Source: Clostridia bacterium (GTDB taxonomy: Bacteria; Bacillota; Clostridia; UMGS1840; HGM11507). Taken from it: a stretch of DNA of 64,000 bases. Position 1 is the stretch's first letter. Each line of letters starts with the position of its first letter. The position numbers and the translations under genes were made by a program. Location: the NCBI GenBank assembly GCA_017414505.1, contig JAFQLQ010000022.1:100693-164692 (forward strand). The letters run 5' to 3'. The notes under the pieces are model-generated. The model was not told where the DNA came from. It did not search any database and saw only the letters and a list, made by a program, of their open reading frames with translations. Below are positions 9,382 to 18,680 of this stretch, piece after piece.

Positions 9382-11817
9382 ATGAAAAAAACATTAAAGA
9401 AGATTTTATCTTCAACAATCACTGCAGCAATGCTGCTTACAATGGCTTTTGTGCCAACTTATGCGTTAGACGACGCAATAGGTGCTATCGGCTTTGATAA
9501 TTTAACATTATCCGAGCACGACGGAAGTATAGCTTCCATAGCAACCGCAACAGATACGGCTATCGCAGAAATTACAGATTCCGCAAATTTTGGCGGATTC
9601 ACAAATGTAAAAGGTTCTAACCTTTCAAGTGCAAATGGTGGTGTAACTATCGAAGCAGGTAACTTCGGTAAACCTGCTGATGATAAGGTAGTTCATCTTT
9701 GGAGACCAAGCGGTGTAACCGCAGGCGATGCAGGTCAGGGCATATTAATAGGTCATGAAGCTCAGCGTATGAGTGAGGGCGAATATACCGAAATTGAAGT
9801 ATATATGGCTTGGGACGGAACTTCAAGCGATACAAAAGGTATTGTAGGTTACTATACACTTCCCGAATCCATAACAAACGGAACAGACGGTAAAGCAGGA
9901 AGACATAACTGCCCGGATTACGTTCTTTATGTTGACGGAAGCGGTAAGCTTACAGTTTTAAATGAAGCAACAGGTGTTACTTTAACTCCCAACAAGTGGC
10001 ATAAAATCAACCTTGTTATGAAAAGCGGTAAAGGCGGAACTTCCACAACTGCTATCGACGGTAAAACCGGAACAGCAGATATCTGGAGCGTATATCCCGT
10101 TACAGATGCAAGCATGAACACAAATGCTTATTCTTTATATATAGATAATGCTCCTGTAATTGAAAATAAGGTGTTTACTCCCGAGGGAAACATCCACTCT
10201 AAAGCGGAATCTGCCGCACAGTTCGGTGGATATCAGTGGGGTAACAAAGGTTATTTTGATGAATTTTTAGGCTTCTATCAGCTTATTGCTGAAGTAAGAA
10301 CATCTGCAAACAACACCGCAACAACAGGTGTTTGGCTTGACGATTTATCCTATTCAAACGGTCTTGATAATGCACCCGTATATTCAAACGATGTAAGCTT
10401 TACACTTAAAGATACAGCAAGTGATGTTGCTAAGCTTTATAAAGATGTTGTAGTAGGTTCTACACAGTATATCGACAGCAGAGTTGATCCTAACGATTTC
10501 TTGTTAAACGGCGAAGAGCTTGGAATTGAAAAAACAAGCCTTGCAGACGGAGAATCCGTTAATTTATGGACAACAAATGCCGCAGGCGAAAAATTAAGCC
10601 CTGCAATTGTAAATACTTCCACAACGAGAGCAGCACTTAACTGTTCGGGCACAAGGGATATAGGCTTTGGATTTAAATCAAGTGCTACTCCCACTTATGC
10701 AGTAACAGAGCCTCTTGGCGGTGTAAGCGATAACGGTTATGCAATTGTAAATTCAAATACAGATGTTGCATGGGCAGAAATTGAAGACGTTGAAAATACC
10801 GATTATGTAAGCAAAAAAGATGTTCTTCCTTACACTGTTGAAGCTTCATTCCTGTTTGACGGAAACTTCAGATATTTTAGTTTCGGTATGCAGTCTATCG
10901 AGGGCGGATGGTGGTCATTTGCTTTCAGAAATGACGGTACTATTGCTGTTAACAACAGAGATGACTTTGTTATCGGAAGATATCAGAAAGGTCAGTGGGT
11001 AAGAGTTTCGACAACATATTATATGACTGCAAAAAAAGCCGAAGTTTATGTAGACGGTGTATCTTTAGGATGCTTTGATACTAATTGTTCATCAATTAAT
11101 CGTGTTAAATGGCCTTTCTATCTTGCAAAAGATGCAGAAACAGGTAATGTAGCAGCGGCTAAATGGGCAGTTGATGAAATCCACAAATACAACGGTTCCA
11201 GAAGAAGTGCAGAAACAGAGCCGGCACTTGACCTTACAAGTGATACTTTAACAATAGGAAAAAGCGCTATTTTCATTCCTACAACTGCTGACCGTTTGCA
11301 GGATAACTTCTTTGCAGCTCTTAACACAACCAACGGAGATATTGAAAATGCAAAAATCTTCACAGACAGCACTTTAACAGAAGAAAATGACGGTGTTATC
11401 AAAACAGGAAACATTCTTGTTATTTCAAGAAATCTTGACCACAATTCAAAAGCTTATTCTTACTACTATTTAGTTGCAGGTGCGGCTAATGATTTAAGTA
11501 TTGAATCTGTTTCTGAAACACTTTCTGCAGGAAGCCATAAGGATGTTACGGCAAACATCAATTTCTACAAGCCCGTATCAAAATTCTCTCAGCTGCTTAT
11601 TTGCCAGTATAAGGGTGATGAGCTTGTTGGCATAAGCAAGGCTCTTATTCCTTCCTGCAGTATTTCAGGTCATTCACTGTCTGAGTACGAATATCCTGTT
11701 ACACACGAATCAGAATTTTTTGATATTGATGTAATTGAGGGTGCAACAATAAGAGCATTTGCAGTAGAATCTGCTAATTCTATGAAACCTTATGCTCAGG
11801 CAAAGAAACTTAACTAA
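9382..11817 (+). CDS. Secreted LamG-like protein, putative glycan-binding accessory
   Basis: This 811-residue protein has a clear signal peptide (about 1-29, ending PTYALDD). Two concanavalin/LamG-like beta-sandwich regions can be read (about 30-330 and 440-615), with typical strand motifs such as YSLYIDNAPV and AEVYVDGVSLGCF. The final ~110 residues form a beta module ending IRAFAVESANSMKPYAQ, a variant of the C-terminal motif shared by other secreted proteins of the region. No enzyme active site was seen. The ATG follows AAGGAGGAG. The 59-bp gap before the gene contains a small TCCGG/CCGGA hairpin that could stabilise or attenuate the message. It is probably a secreted substrate-binding protein serving the neighbouring lyases; the ligand is unknown. 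Confidence 0.68.
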   Translation: MKKTLKKILSSTITAAMLLTMAFVPTYALDDAIGAIGFDNLTLSEHDGSIASIATATDTAIAEITDSANFGGFTNVKGSNLSSANGGVTIEAGNFGKPADDKVVHLWRPSGVTAGDAGQGILIGHEAQRMSEGEYTEIEVYMAWDGTSSDTKGIVGYYTLPESITNGTDGKAGRHNCPDYVLYVDGSGKLTVLNEATGVTLTPNKWHKINLVMKSGKGGTSTTAIDGKTGTADIWSVYPVTDASMNTNAYSLYIDNAPVIENKVFTPEGNIHSKAESAAQFGGYQWGNKGYFDEFLGFYQLIAEVRTSANNTATTGVWLDDLSYSNGLDNAPVYSNDVSFTLKDTASDVAKLYKDVVVGSTQYIDSRVDPNDFLLNGEELGIEKTSLADGESVNLWTTNAAGEKLSPAIVNTSTTRAALNCSGTRDIGFGFKSSATPTYAVTEPLGGVSDNGYAIVNSNTDVAWAEIEDVENTDYVSKKDVLPYTVEASFLFDGNFRYFSFGMQSIEGGWWSFAFRNDGTIAVNNRDDFVIGRYQKGQWVRVSTTYYMTAKKAEVYVDGVSLGCFDTNCSSINRVKWPFYLAKDAETGNVAAAKWAVDEIHKYNGSRRSAETEPALDLTSDTLTIGKSAIFIPTTADRLQDNFFAALNTTNGDIENAKIFTDSTLTEENDGVIKTGNILVISRNLDHNSKAYSYYYLVAGAANDLSIESVSETLSAGSHKDVTANINFYKPVSKFSQLLICQYKGDELVGISKALIPSCSISGHSLSEYEYPVTHESEFFDIDVIEGATIRAFAVESANSMKPYAQAKKLN

Positions 11818-11834
11818 CAAGGAGCAACATTATT

Positions 11835-12827
11835 ATGCAAAAATATCTTGAAAAGCTATGCGATTTCATTGCAGATAATGATTATGGCAGAATGCACGAG
11901 TGGCAATGGGGGCAGGGTGTCTGCCTCTTTGCCCTTGAAAAAGCCTATGAAAAAACCGGCAATGAAAAATATATGGATTTTATAGAAAAGTGGATATACA
12001 GCCATCTTGAGGAAAAAACACCCGGATTCAGCGTTAATACCACTTCGGCATTAAACGGAATTCTTGCTCTTTATGAAAAGAGAAAAGACGATAAATATAT
12101 GTATTTGTGCGAAGAATTTGCAAACTATATTTTATCCGAATGTCCGAGATGCGATAAGGGTGCTCTGGAGCACACCTGCGTTGGAAACACATATCCCAAT
12201 CAGATTTGGGTTGATACTGTATTTATGGGCGGAATTTTCCTTGTAAGATACGGTCTTATCACAGGAAAACGAATGTATGTCAACGAGGCTTTAAGACAGC
12301 TTGTTCTGCATTTTGATTTTCTGCACAGCATAGAAAACGATTTGTTATATCACGGCTATTATTGCGACGACAGAACTCTTCACGGAGCATTGTGGGGCAG
12401 AGGAAATGCGTGGTACAGTGCGGCTTGCGGTGTTATTCTTGAGATGGTTGACGATTCTTATCCTCTTAAAAAAGAGGTTGAAAAAAGATTTATGCGTCAT
12501 TTAAACGCAGTTCTTTCCAATCAGAGAGAAGACGGCACATGGGGCACTATAATTACAGATTCTTCCTCATACAGCGAAACAACCGGCACCTCCGGTATGG
12601 CTTTTGGTATTACAAAGGCTATTGAAATGGGGTATATCGGTGCTGATTATAAAATTAATGCCGAAAAAGCTTATAAGTATCTTATAAGCAACATTGCTGA
12701 TAACGGTGCAATGACCGAAGGTTCAGACGGAACCTCCGTAAGAGATGAAATGGAAATTTATAAAAATACAAGAAAAAGCGATTCGGAATTTTCTCAGGGA
12801 TTGGCAATTCTTGCGTTTACAGTTTAA
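11835..12827 (+). CDS. GH105/GH88-type unsaturated uronyl hydrolase
   Basis: This 330-residue protein has no signal peptide and is predicted cytoplasmic. It has the (alpha/alpha)6 barrel pattern of GH105 (YteR-like) enzymes: WVDTVFMGGIFL with candidate catalytic Asp127, the HGALWGRGNAW segment and ETTGTSGMAFG near the end. These enzymes hydrate the 4,5-double bond of the unsaturated uronic acid left by lyases and so release it from the oligosaccharide. Length fits the family (about 330-380). It sits between secreted lyase-associated genes and an importer, as expected for intracellular processing of lyase products. The ATG is preceded by CAAGGAGCA, 17 bp after the previous stop. Specificity for glucuronyl or galacturonyl ends cannot be read from the sequence. 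Confidence 0.85.
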   Translation: MQKYLEKLCDFIADNDYGRMHEWQWGQGVCLFALEKAYEKTGNEKYMDFIEKWIYSHLEEKTPGFSVNTTSALNGILALYEKRKDDKYMYLCEEFANYILSECPRCDKGALEHTCVGNTYPNQIWVDTVFMGGIFLVRYGLITGKRMYVNEALRQLVLHFDFLHSIENDLLYHGYYCDDRTLHGALWGRGNAWYSAACGVILEMVDDSYPLKKEVEKRFMRHLNAVLSNQREDGTWGTIITDSSSYSETTGTSGMAFGITKAIEMGYIGADYKINAEKAYKYLISNIADNGAMTEGSDGTSVRDEMEIYKNTRKSDSEFSQGLAILAFTV

Positions 12828-12840
12828 GGAGAGTAAAATT

Positions 12841-14394
12841 ATGAAAAAAAGAATCATCTGCGGCTTACTTGCAGCTGCAACTGCTTTTACTCTTACATCC
12901 TGCGGCGATAAAAAACAGGCTGTAACAGAAAGCAATATGGAAAAAGGTGTTGTAAGCTATCCTATCGAAACAGATGAAAAGCTTACCGTATGGATGAATC
13001 TGCCCGGTCAGGTTTCGTCTGTTGTAAGTAATTACGGCGAAACTCCTTTTGCAAAAAATCTTGCAGAAGCAACAGGTATTGAGGTAGAATATATTCATCC
13101 GGCACAGGGGCAGGACAGTGCTCTTAATCTGCTTATCGCTTCCGGCGATATGCCCGATATTGTTAAGGCGTACTGGCACGCTGAAAATCCCAATACTCTT
13201 ATAGAGCAGAATGTAATTTACAATCTTAATGATTTTATTGATGATTATTCACCCAACTACAAAAAATATCTGGAAGAAAATCCTGATATCAAAAAACAGG
13301 TTACAACTGATGACGGATACAACTATGTATATCCTTTCTTAAGAGCAGAAAAAAGCCTTTGTGCTACAGCCGGCTTTATGCTTCGTTCTGACTGGCTTAA
13401 GGAATTCGGACTTGAAGTTCCAAAAACAATTGCAGACTGGGATAAGGTTTTAGAAGCATTTAAAACCAAATGTGAAGCACCTTTTGCAACAAACAGATAT
13501 GATATGTTTGCGGGCGGTTTTGGTGCATTCGCAAGCGAATACGTTGATAACGGCACTGTTAAATACGGGCCTATACAGCCGGAATACAAGGAGCTTATGA
13601 AAAAGCTTAACGAATGGTTCCAAAAAGGCTATATTGATAAAAACTTTGCTATAAGCGACAGTAAGCTTATGGACTCCAACATTTTAAACGGAATTTCAGG
13701 TGTAACTTTCGGCGCAGGCGGCGGAAAAATGGGAACATATTTATCTGCAAAAGCAGGCGAAAGCTTTGATCTTGCAGCTGCACCTTATCCGTCTGTAAGC
13801 GCTACCGAAAAAGGTAAATATTCCGGTATGGAATGGCAGTACACCACTCTTGGCTGTGCTATTACAACAGCTTGTAAAAATCCTCAGCTTGCAGCACGTT
13901 ATCTTGACTACGGTTATTCCGAAGAAGGTATGATGTTCTACAACTTTGGTAAAGAGGGCGAAAGCTACGATATGGTAGACGGTTACCCCAAATACAAAGC
14001 AGAGCTTACCGATGCAACAGACGGTACTCCGGTTTCTCAGAAGCTTACTATGAACTGTCTTGGAAGCGAATCGGGACCTTTTGTTCAGGATAAGAGATAT
14101 TTGGAGCAGTATTATGGAACCGATCAGCAGCGTGATGCTATTGTTCAGTGGTCTGACAATGATTTTTATGATTACAAATTCCCCACAGTTATGCTGAGTG
14201 CTGAGGAAGGAAGCGAATACAGCTCCATTATGGCTGAAATCAAAACCTATGTTGATGAAACTTTCAGCAATATCATCATTGGTAAAACTCCTGTTGATGA
14301 GTTTGATAATTATGTTGAAACCGTAAAATCTATGGGTATTGATCAGGCAATGTCAATTCTGCAGGCTGCTTACGACAGATACCAGAATAAATAA
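12841..14394 (+). CDS. ABC transporter extracellular solute-binding lipoprotein (LplA/YtcQ type)
   Basis: This 517-residue binding protein has a lipoprotein signal peptide whose lipobox ends LTSC, so it is predicted to be lipid-anchored outside the membrane. The open frame reaches back to 12745, but the ATG at 12841 is chosen because it follows AAGGAGAG and begins the signal peptide. The long body fits the family-1 oligosaccharide-binding proteins that pair with LplB/YtcP permeases. The two permeases follow directly (35-bp gap). It is paralogous to the binding protein at 34800-36386, with shared YPI.TD..LT.WM and KDKRYLEQ-like segments. The ligand is probably an unsaturated uronic-acid oligosaccharide; this is inferred from context. 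Confidence 0.9.
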   Translation: MKKRIICGLLAAATAFTLTSCGDKKQAVTESNMEKGVVSYPIETDEKLTVWMNLPGQVSSVVSNYGETPFAKNLAEATGIEVEYIHPAQGQDSALNLLIASGDMPDIVKAYWHAENPNTLIEQNVIYNLNDFIDDYSPNYKKYLEENPDIKKQVTTDDGYNYVYPFLRAEKSLCATAGFMLRSDWLKEFGLEVPKTIADWDKVLEAFKTKCEAPFATNRYDMFAGGFGAFASEYVDNGTVKYGPIQPEYKELMKKLNEWFQKGYIDKNFAISDSKLMDSNILNGISGVTFGAGGGKMGTYLSAKAGESFDLAAAPYPSVSATEKGKYSGMEWQYTTLGCAITTACKNPQLAARYLDYGYSEEGMMFYNFGKEGESYDMVDGYPKYKAELTDATDGTPVSQKLTMNCLGSESGPFVQDKRYLEQYYGTDQQRDAIVQWSDNDFYDYKFPTVMLSAEEGSEYSSIMAEIKTYVDETFSNIIIGKTPVDEFDNYVETVKSMGIDQAMSILQAAYDRYQNK

Positions 14395-14428
14395 TTCCTG
14401 AAAAAATAAGGAAAGGTATTGGAGATAA

Positions 14429-15382
14429 ATGATGAAAATTAAATCAGGAAGCGGCACCGGAGAAAAAAAGGCTCCGTACCTGAAACGCTTGAAAGCTGAT
14501 TTTAAACAAAATGCCGTACTTTATTTGATTGTGGCACTTCCGCTTATTTACTACATACTGTTTCATTATGTGCCTATGTACGGTCTTTTAATCAGTTTTA
14601 AAAATTACAGTCCTGCAATGGGTGTTATGGAAAGTCCGTGGGTTGGCTTAAAACACTTTATGAGCTTTTTTAACGGAATATATTTTGAAAGAATACTTTC
14701 AAATACATTCCGCATAAGCTTTTTCAGCATCCTTTTCGGATTTCCTGCACCAATTTTGCTGGCGCTTCTTATAAATGAATTTACAAATAAGAAATTTGTA
14801 AAAACCGTTCAGACTATAACATATCTTCCGCATTTCATTTCTTTGGTGGTTGTATGCGGTATTATTTCCAGCTTTGCAGGTTCAAACGGCATAATAACAA
14901 ATCTTATTGAAAAATTCACCAATGACAACACATCAATACTGGTAAAACCCGAATGCTTTACTGCTCTTTATGTAATATCTGATATCTGGCAGGCGATCGG
15001 CTGGGATTCTATAATTTATTTTGCGGCACTTACAAGTATTGATCCGGAGCTTTACGAAGCGTGTACAATAGACGGGGGAGGACGTTTGCGTCAGGCGTGG
15101 AATGTTACTCTTCCGGGCATTATGCCTACTATAATTATAATGCTTATTTTAAGAATGGGCAGTATTTTAAGTGTAGGATATGAAAAAATCATATTACTTT
15201 ATAATCCGCTTACATACAAAACTGCAGATGTTATTTCGACATATGTTTACAGAAAAGGTTTGCTTGAAAACAACTACAGCTATGCTACTGCAATAGGTCT
15301 TTTCAATTCGGTTGTAAATGTAATATTCCTGGTTCTTGCCAACACGATAAGTAAAAAGGTTTCGGATACCAGCTTGTGGTAA
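14429..15382 (+). CDS. ABC transporter permease, LplB type
   Basis: This 317-residue permease has about six membrane segments, beginning with ALPLIYYILFHYVPMYG, typical of LplB-type carbohydrate permeases. The cytoplasmic EAA-like loop is readable as LYEACTIDGGGRLRQAWNVT near residue 210, the contact site for the ATPase. It forms one importer with the preceding binding protein and the following YtcP-type permease. No ATPase gene lies in the window, so a shared MsmX/MsmK-type ATPase encoded elsewhere is expected, as is common for this family in Firmicutes. Two adjacent ATG codons (14429 and 14432) are possible starts behind a GGAG ribosome binding site. Confidence 0.9.
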   Translation: MMKIKSGSGTGEKKAPYLKRLKADFKQNAVLYLIVALPLIYYILFHYVPMYGLLISFKNYSPAMGVMESPWVGLKHFMSFFNGIYFERILSNTFRISFFSILFGFPAPILLALLINEFTNKKFVKTVQTITYLPHFISLVVVCGIISSFAGSNGIITNLIEKFTNDNTSILVKPECFTALYVISDIWQAIGWDSIIYFAALTSIDPELYEACTIDGGGRLRQAWNVTLPGIMPTIIIMLILRMGSILSVGYEKIILLYNPLTYKTADVISTYVYRKGLLENNYSYATAIGLFNSVVNVIFLVLANTISKKVSDTSLW

Positions 15383-15406
15383 AAGATATAGTAAAGAAGG
15401 TAGTTT

Positions 15407-16288
15407 ATGAGAAAAGAAAGTTTTTCCAGAAAATTGTTTCTTTTATTTGATGCAATTATTATGATATTATTAATGGTGGTATGCTTGTATCCTATGCTTT
15501 ACGTTGTGTTTGCTTCTTTCAGCGATTCTGCAAAGCTTATGGCAAACACAGGTCTTTTGTGGAAGCCTATAGGATTCAATACTGCCGCATACAAAGCCGT
15601 TGCCGAGAATCCTATGATTTTATCCGGCTACGGAAATACGCTCTTTATACTGTTTTTCGGTGTTATAATTAATATTACAATGACATCGCTTGCGGCGTAT
15701 TTTTTATCAAGAAAAAACAAGATAATGCTTAAAGGCCCTATAATGGCTCTTATGATTTTTACAATGTATTTCAGCGGCGGAATGATACCAATTTTCCTAA
15801 CCGTTAAAAATCTCGGACTTTACAATTCTCTTTGGGGAGTAATTCTTCCGGGAACAATAAGTACATATAATCTTATAATTATGAGAACCTCTTTTATGAG
15901 CATACCAGCAAATTTGGAGGAGGCAGCTTTTCTTGACGGAGCAGGACATTTAACAATTCTTTGGCATGTTGTTCTGCCTCTTTCCAAGGCGATTATTGCG
16001 GTAATGGTTCTTTATTACGGAGTAGGACACTGGAATGCGTGGTTTAACGCAAGCATTTATCTTAACGACAGAAGCAAATATCCTCTGCAGCTTATATTAA
16101 GGGAAATTCTTCTGCAGAATGATGTATCCAATATGGCGCAAAATGCAGGTTCTGCTGAAATTTACAGCGTTGCGGAAAGTATAAAATATGCGGTTGTTGT
16201 GGTTGCAACTCTGCCAATACTTTGTATTTATCCGTTTTTACAGAAATATTTTGTAAAAGGCGTTATGATTGGTGCTTTGAAAGGATAA
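15407..16288 (+). CDS. ABC transporter permease, YtcP type
   Basis: This 293-residue inner-membrane permease of the carbohydrate importer family is the usual partner of LplB-type proteins. It has about six membrane segments and an EAA-like loop read as NLEEAAFLDGAGHLTILWHV near residue 170. The C-terminus LQKYFVKGVMIGALKG is the characteristic YtcP ending and is almost identical to that of the paralogue at 36608-37495. It starts 24 bp after the LplB-type gene behind AAGAAGG. With its neighbours it probably imports oligosaccharides made by the lyases of cluster A. Confidence 0.9.
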   Translation: MRKESFSRKLFLLFDAIIMILLMVVCLYPMLYVVFASFSDSAKLMANTGLLWKPIGFNTAAYKAVAENPMILSGYGNTLFILFFGVIINITMTSLAAYFLSRKNKIMLKGPIMALMIFTMYFSGGMIPIFLTVKNLGLYNSLWGVILPGTISTYNLIIMRTSFMSIPANLEEAAFLDGAGHLTILWHVVLPLSKAIIAVMVLYYGVGHWNAWFNASIYLNDRSKYPLQLILREILLQNDVSNMAQNAGSAEIYSVAESIKYAVVVVATLPILCIYPFLQKYFVKGVMIGALKG

Positions 16289-16319
16289 AATTAATTAAAA
16301 GACAGGGGTACTTTGGAAT

Positions 16320-18602
16320 ATGATATGGTCTAAATTAAAAAAGATGCTTTCAAATGACTTCCGAGGGACAATTATAATTGCAATTCTGGCAATTTTTGCC
16401 ATACCGGTAGCCTGCAGTCTTGTTATGATGCAACTAAACATAAATGCGGTTGAAAAGGATATTATAAAAACAGATGAAATTATGATTAATACCATTTCGG
16501 CGTATTTTGAAAAAGAGGTTGCATCTTCAAGTGCAGTTGCTACTGCTATTCCCAACAGTAAGCATTTTAAGGAAATTCTTGGTCGGGGTTACTTTGACAA
16601 GAATAATGCTGAATTTTTAAGCGGAGTTTACAGATTTGCAACTGAACTTAAGAATCTCACTGCGGAATCGTCGGCTGTAAGCGATATATTTGTTGTTTTT
16701 AATGAGATTGATCTTGTTGTATCCTCTTCTATGTTTGAATCAAAAAAGAATTTTTTTGATAAATATTATATCAATACAGATGCAACGTCCGAGTTGTGGA
16801 ACGAAAAGCTTGGCAGGAATATGTATTCTCAGCATATGATTGTAAATAACGGCAATCAGAAATATATTGATTTCTTCTATAATCAGGAATACGGGCTTAA
16901 AAGACCGGTTCCGGCTTATGTTGTGGTAATACGTATGTCTGCCCAAAAGCTTATTGATTATGCTCTGGACATTTATGATTTCGATAAAAAAGAAATGTGC
17001 GTTATTGATAAAAACAATAACGTTATGTTCAGAATAGGCGATGAAATTCTGGAAAATATAAGCTATGATGAACTGAGTAATTATCCGGATATGAAAAACG
17101 AAAAAGATTATATGTGGATGTCTTTGAAATCCGCATATAACGGCTGGAAATATGTTCTTTCCACAGATAATGAATATCTTAGCGAAAAAGTTCAGTATAA
17201 TAAGTATCTTGCAGTTGTAAATACTATAATTTATCTTATTATGGCAATCCTTTTCCTTTGTATATATATTGTTAAAAATTATCTGCCGGTAAAGAAAATT
17301 ACATCTATGATAAACAGCTCTGAAGATGTTAATTTCAAGCTGATTGAGAATATAGTTTCCGAGCATAATTCGTTCAGACTGCAGATAGATAAATACGAGA
17401 AAAAGGATTCTGAAATTCACCAGGAAAAGTTCCTTAACAATATTCTTTCCTTAGAAAGAAACAGAAATGCTGTTCTTAAGGAAGCTTGTAATCTTGATAT
17501 AAAATTTTTATCAGATAAATTCCATCTGATGCTTATTGATGTTTATGATTCCAACTCTATTTTTGAAGCGGAGGAAATAGACGATTTAGAGCGTATTTCA
17601 AGTGTGGAAATCATAGTTAAAAACATATTTGAAGAGCTGTTTGAAAAAATTGGCTGTGCATATGTTATTCCAAAAAATGATAAGTTTGTTTGTATTGTAA
17701 ATTGTAACAACAATGCAGATAATCTGAAAAAAGAAATTCGTGAAATTCTTGAATTCGGCAAATCACTTATAGAAAAACAGTTTAATATCTATATGTCGGT
17801 TAACGTGGGAGATTTGTGCTACGGAATTGAAAATATTCATAAAGCTTACATTGAATTAAATTCGCTGTATAAAAAATCACGATTTATAAAAAATAAAGAA
17901 ATTGTGTTTTTTGATGATATTTCAAACGAAATTCCGCGTGTAATCTGTAATAATGAGTTAATTGAAAAAATTTCAAGCTTTGTTCAGCTTGGAGATTTTG
18001 AATCCGCAATGAACTGTATTACAAAAGTTGCCGACCTTTTTGCAGGAAAAGAATTTCAGCTGTTTACGGTTAAAATAATCAATGAAATTTCGTCGGTTTT
18101 CCCTGAAGACGATGATACAAAACAAGGGATTTATACTTTTGTTAATAAAATTCTGGAATTTGAATCCTGCGACAGCTATATAAAAAATTTTGAATATCTT
18201 GTTAAGTACACCTGCGATTATGTGAATGATATGGAATGTAATAATAACGAGGAAATAAAGAATCCGGGCGTAAATTCTATGCTCAGTAAAATTAAAGAAT
18301 ATGTGGCGGAAAAATACAGCGACTGCTCTATAACAGTTGCGTATATAGGAAGCTATGTAGGAGTTACTCCATACTATGCTTCGAGAATTTTCAAGGAAAG
18401 TACAGGCGAAAATCTTTCCGACTATATAAGCCGCTACCGTATTGAAAAAGCAAAGCAGTTTCTTGAACAGGATTCTAGACTCCCTATTTCCAAACTCTAC
18501 GAAATGGTAGGATTTGGAAGTGAACGTACCTTTATGAGAATTTTCTGTAAATATGAGGGCGTAACAGTCGGGCAGTATAAGAAAATGCTGAAAAAAGAAT
18601 AA
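16320..18602 (+). CDS. Membrane-bound AraC-family transcriptional regulator (YesN/extracellular sensor type)
   Basis: This 760-residue regulator has membrane segments at about 17-39 and 297-318 enclosing an extracytoplasmic Cache-like sensor. A cytoplasmic linker follows, and two helix-turn-helix units of the AraC/XylS type lie at about 655-758 (VAYIGSYVGVTPYYASRIF and a second HTH ending in the QYKKML region). Such proteins sense extracellular sugars and activate linked glycan genes. It is the last gene of cluster A, 31 bp after the YtcP permease, and is followed by a bidirectional terminator. It is a distant paralogue of the convergent regulator at 18681-20912. Its target promoters are not proven. 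Both membrane regulators are candidates for binding the duplicated 78-bp elements at 22128 and 36449. Confidence 0.88.
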   Translation: MIWSKLKKMLSNDFRGTIIIAILAIFAIPVACSLVMMQLNINAVEKDIIKTDEIMINTISAYFEKEVASSSAVATAIPNSKHFKEILGRGYFDKNNAEFLSGVYRFATELKNLTAESSAVSDIFVVFNEIDLVVSSSMFESKKNFFDKYYINTDATSELWNEKLGRNMYSQHMIVNNGNQKYIDFFYNQEYGLKRPVPAYVVVIRMSAQKLIDYALDIYDFDKKEMCVIDKNNNVMFRIGDEILENISYDELSNYPDMKNEKDYMWMSLKSAYNGWKYVLSTDNEYLSEKVQYNKYLAVVNTIIYLIMAILFLCIYIVKNYLPVKKITSMINSSEDVNFKLIENIVSEHNSFRLQIDKYEKKDSEIHQEKFLNNILSLERNRNAVLKEACNLDIKFLSDKFHLMLIDVYDSNSIFEAEEIDDLERISSVEIIVKNIFEELFEKIGCAYVIPKNDKFVCIVNCNNNADNLKKEIREILEFGKSLIEKQFNIYMSVNVGDLCYGIENIHKAYIELNSLYKKSRFIKNKEIVFFDDISNEIPRVICNNELIEKISSFVQLGDFESAMNCITKVADLFAGKEFQLFTVKIINEISSVFPEDDDTKQGIYTFVNKILEFESCDSYIKNFEYLVKYTCDYVNDMECNNNEEIKNPGVNSMLSKIKEYVAEKYSDCSITVAYIGSYVGVTPYYASRIFKESTGENLSDYISRYRIEKAKQFLEQDSRLPISKLYEMVGFGSERTFMRIFCKYEGVTVGQYKKMLKKE

Positions 18603-18617
18603 AATAATACAGCAAAA

Positions 18618-18666
18618 GGCGTTGCCTCAACTGAGTGAAAATCACTTATTGAGACACGCCCTTTTT
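18618..18666. terminator. Bidirectional terminator between convergent AraC genes
   Basis: A GC-rich outer stem (GGCG/CGCC) encloses CTCAA/TTGAG and an inner GTGA/TCAC stem. It is followed by a T run on the plus strand, and an AAAA run precedes it, giving a T run on the minus strand. It lies exactly between the two convergent regulator genes and can serve both. Confidence 0.8.
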
Positions 18667-18680
18667 ATAGCATTATAATA

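Noticed and set aside
16740..17420. Antisense frame of 226 codons within the AraC regulator gene
   Set aside because: It lies entirely within a clear coding gene and is Ile/Phe/Asn-rich with no recognisable motif.
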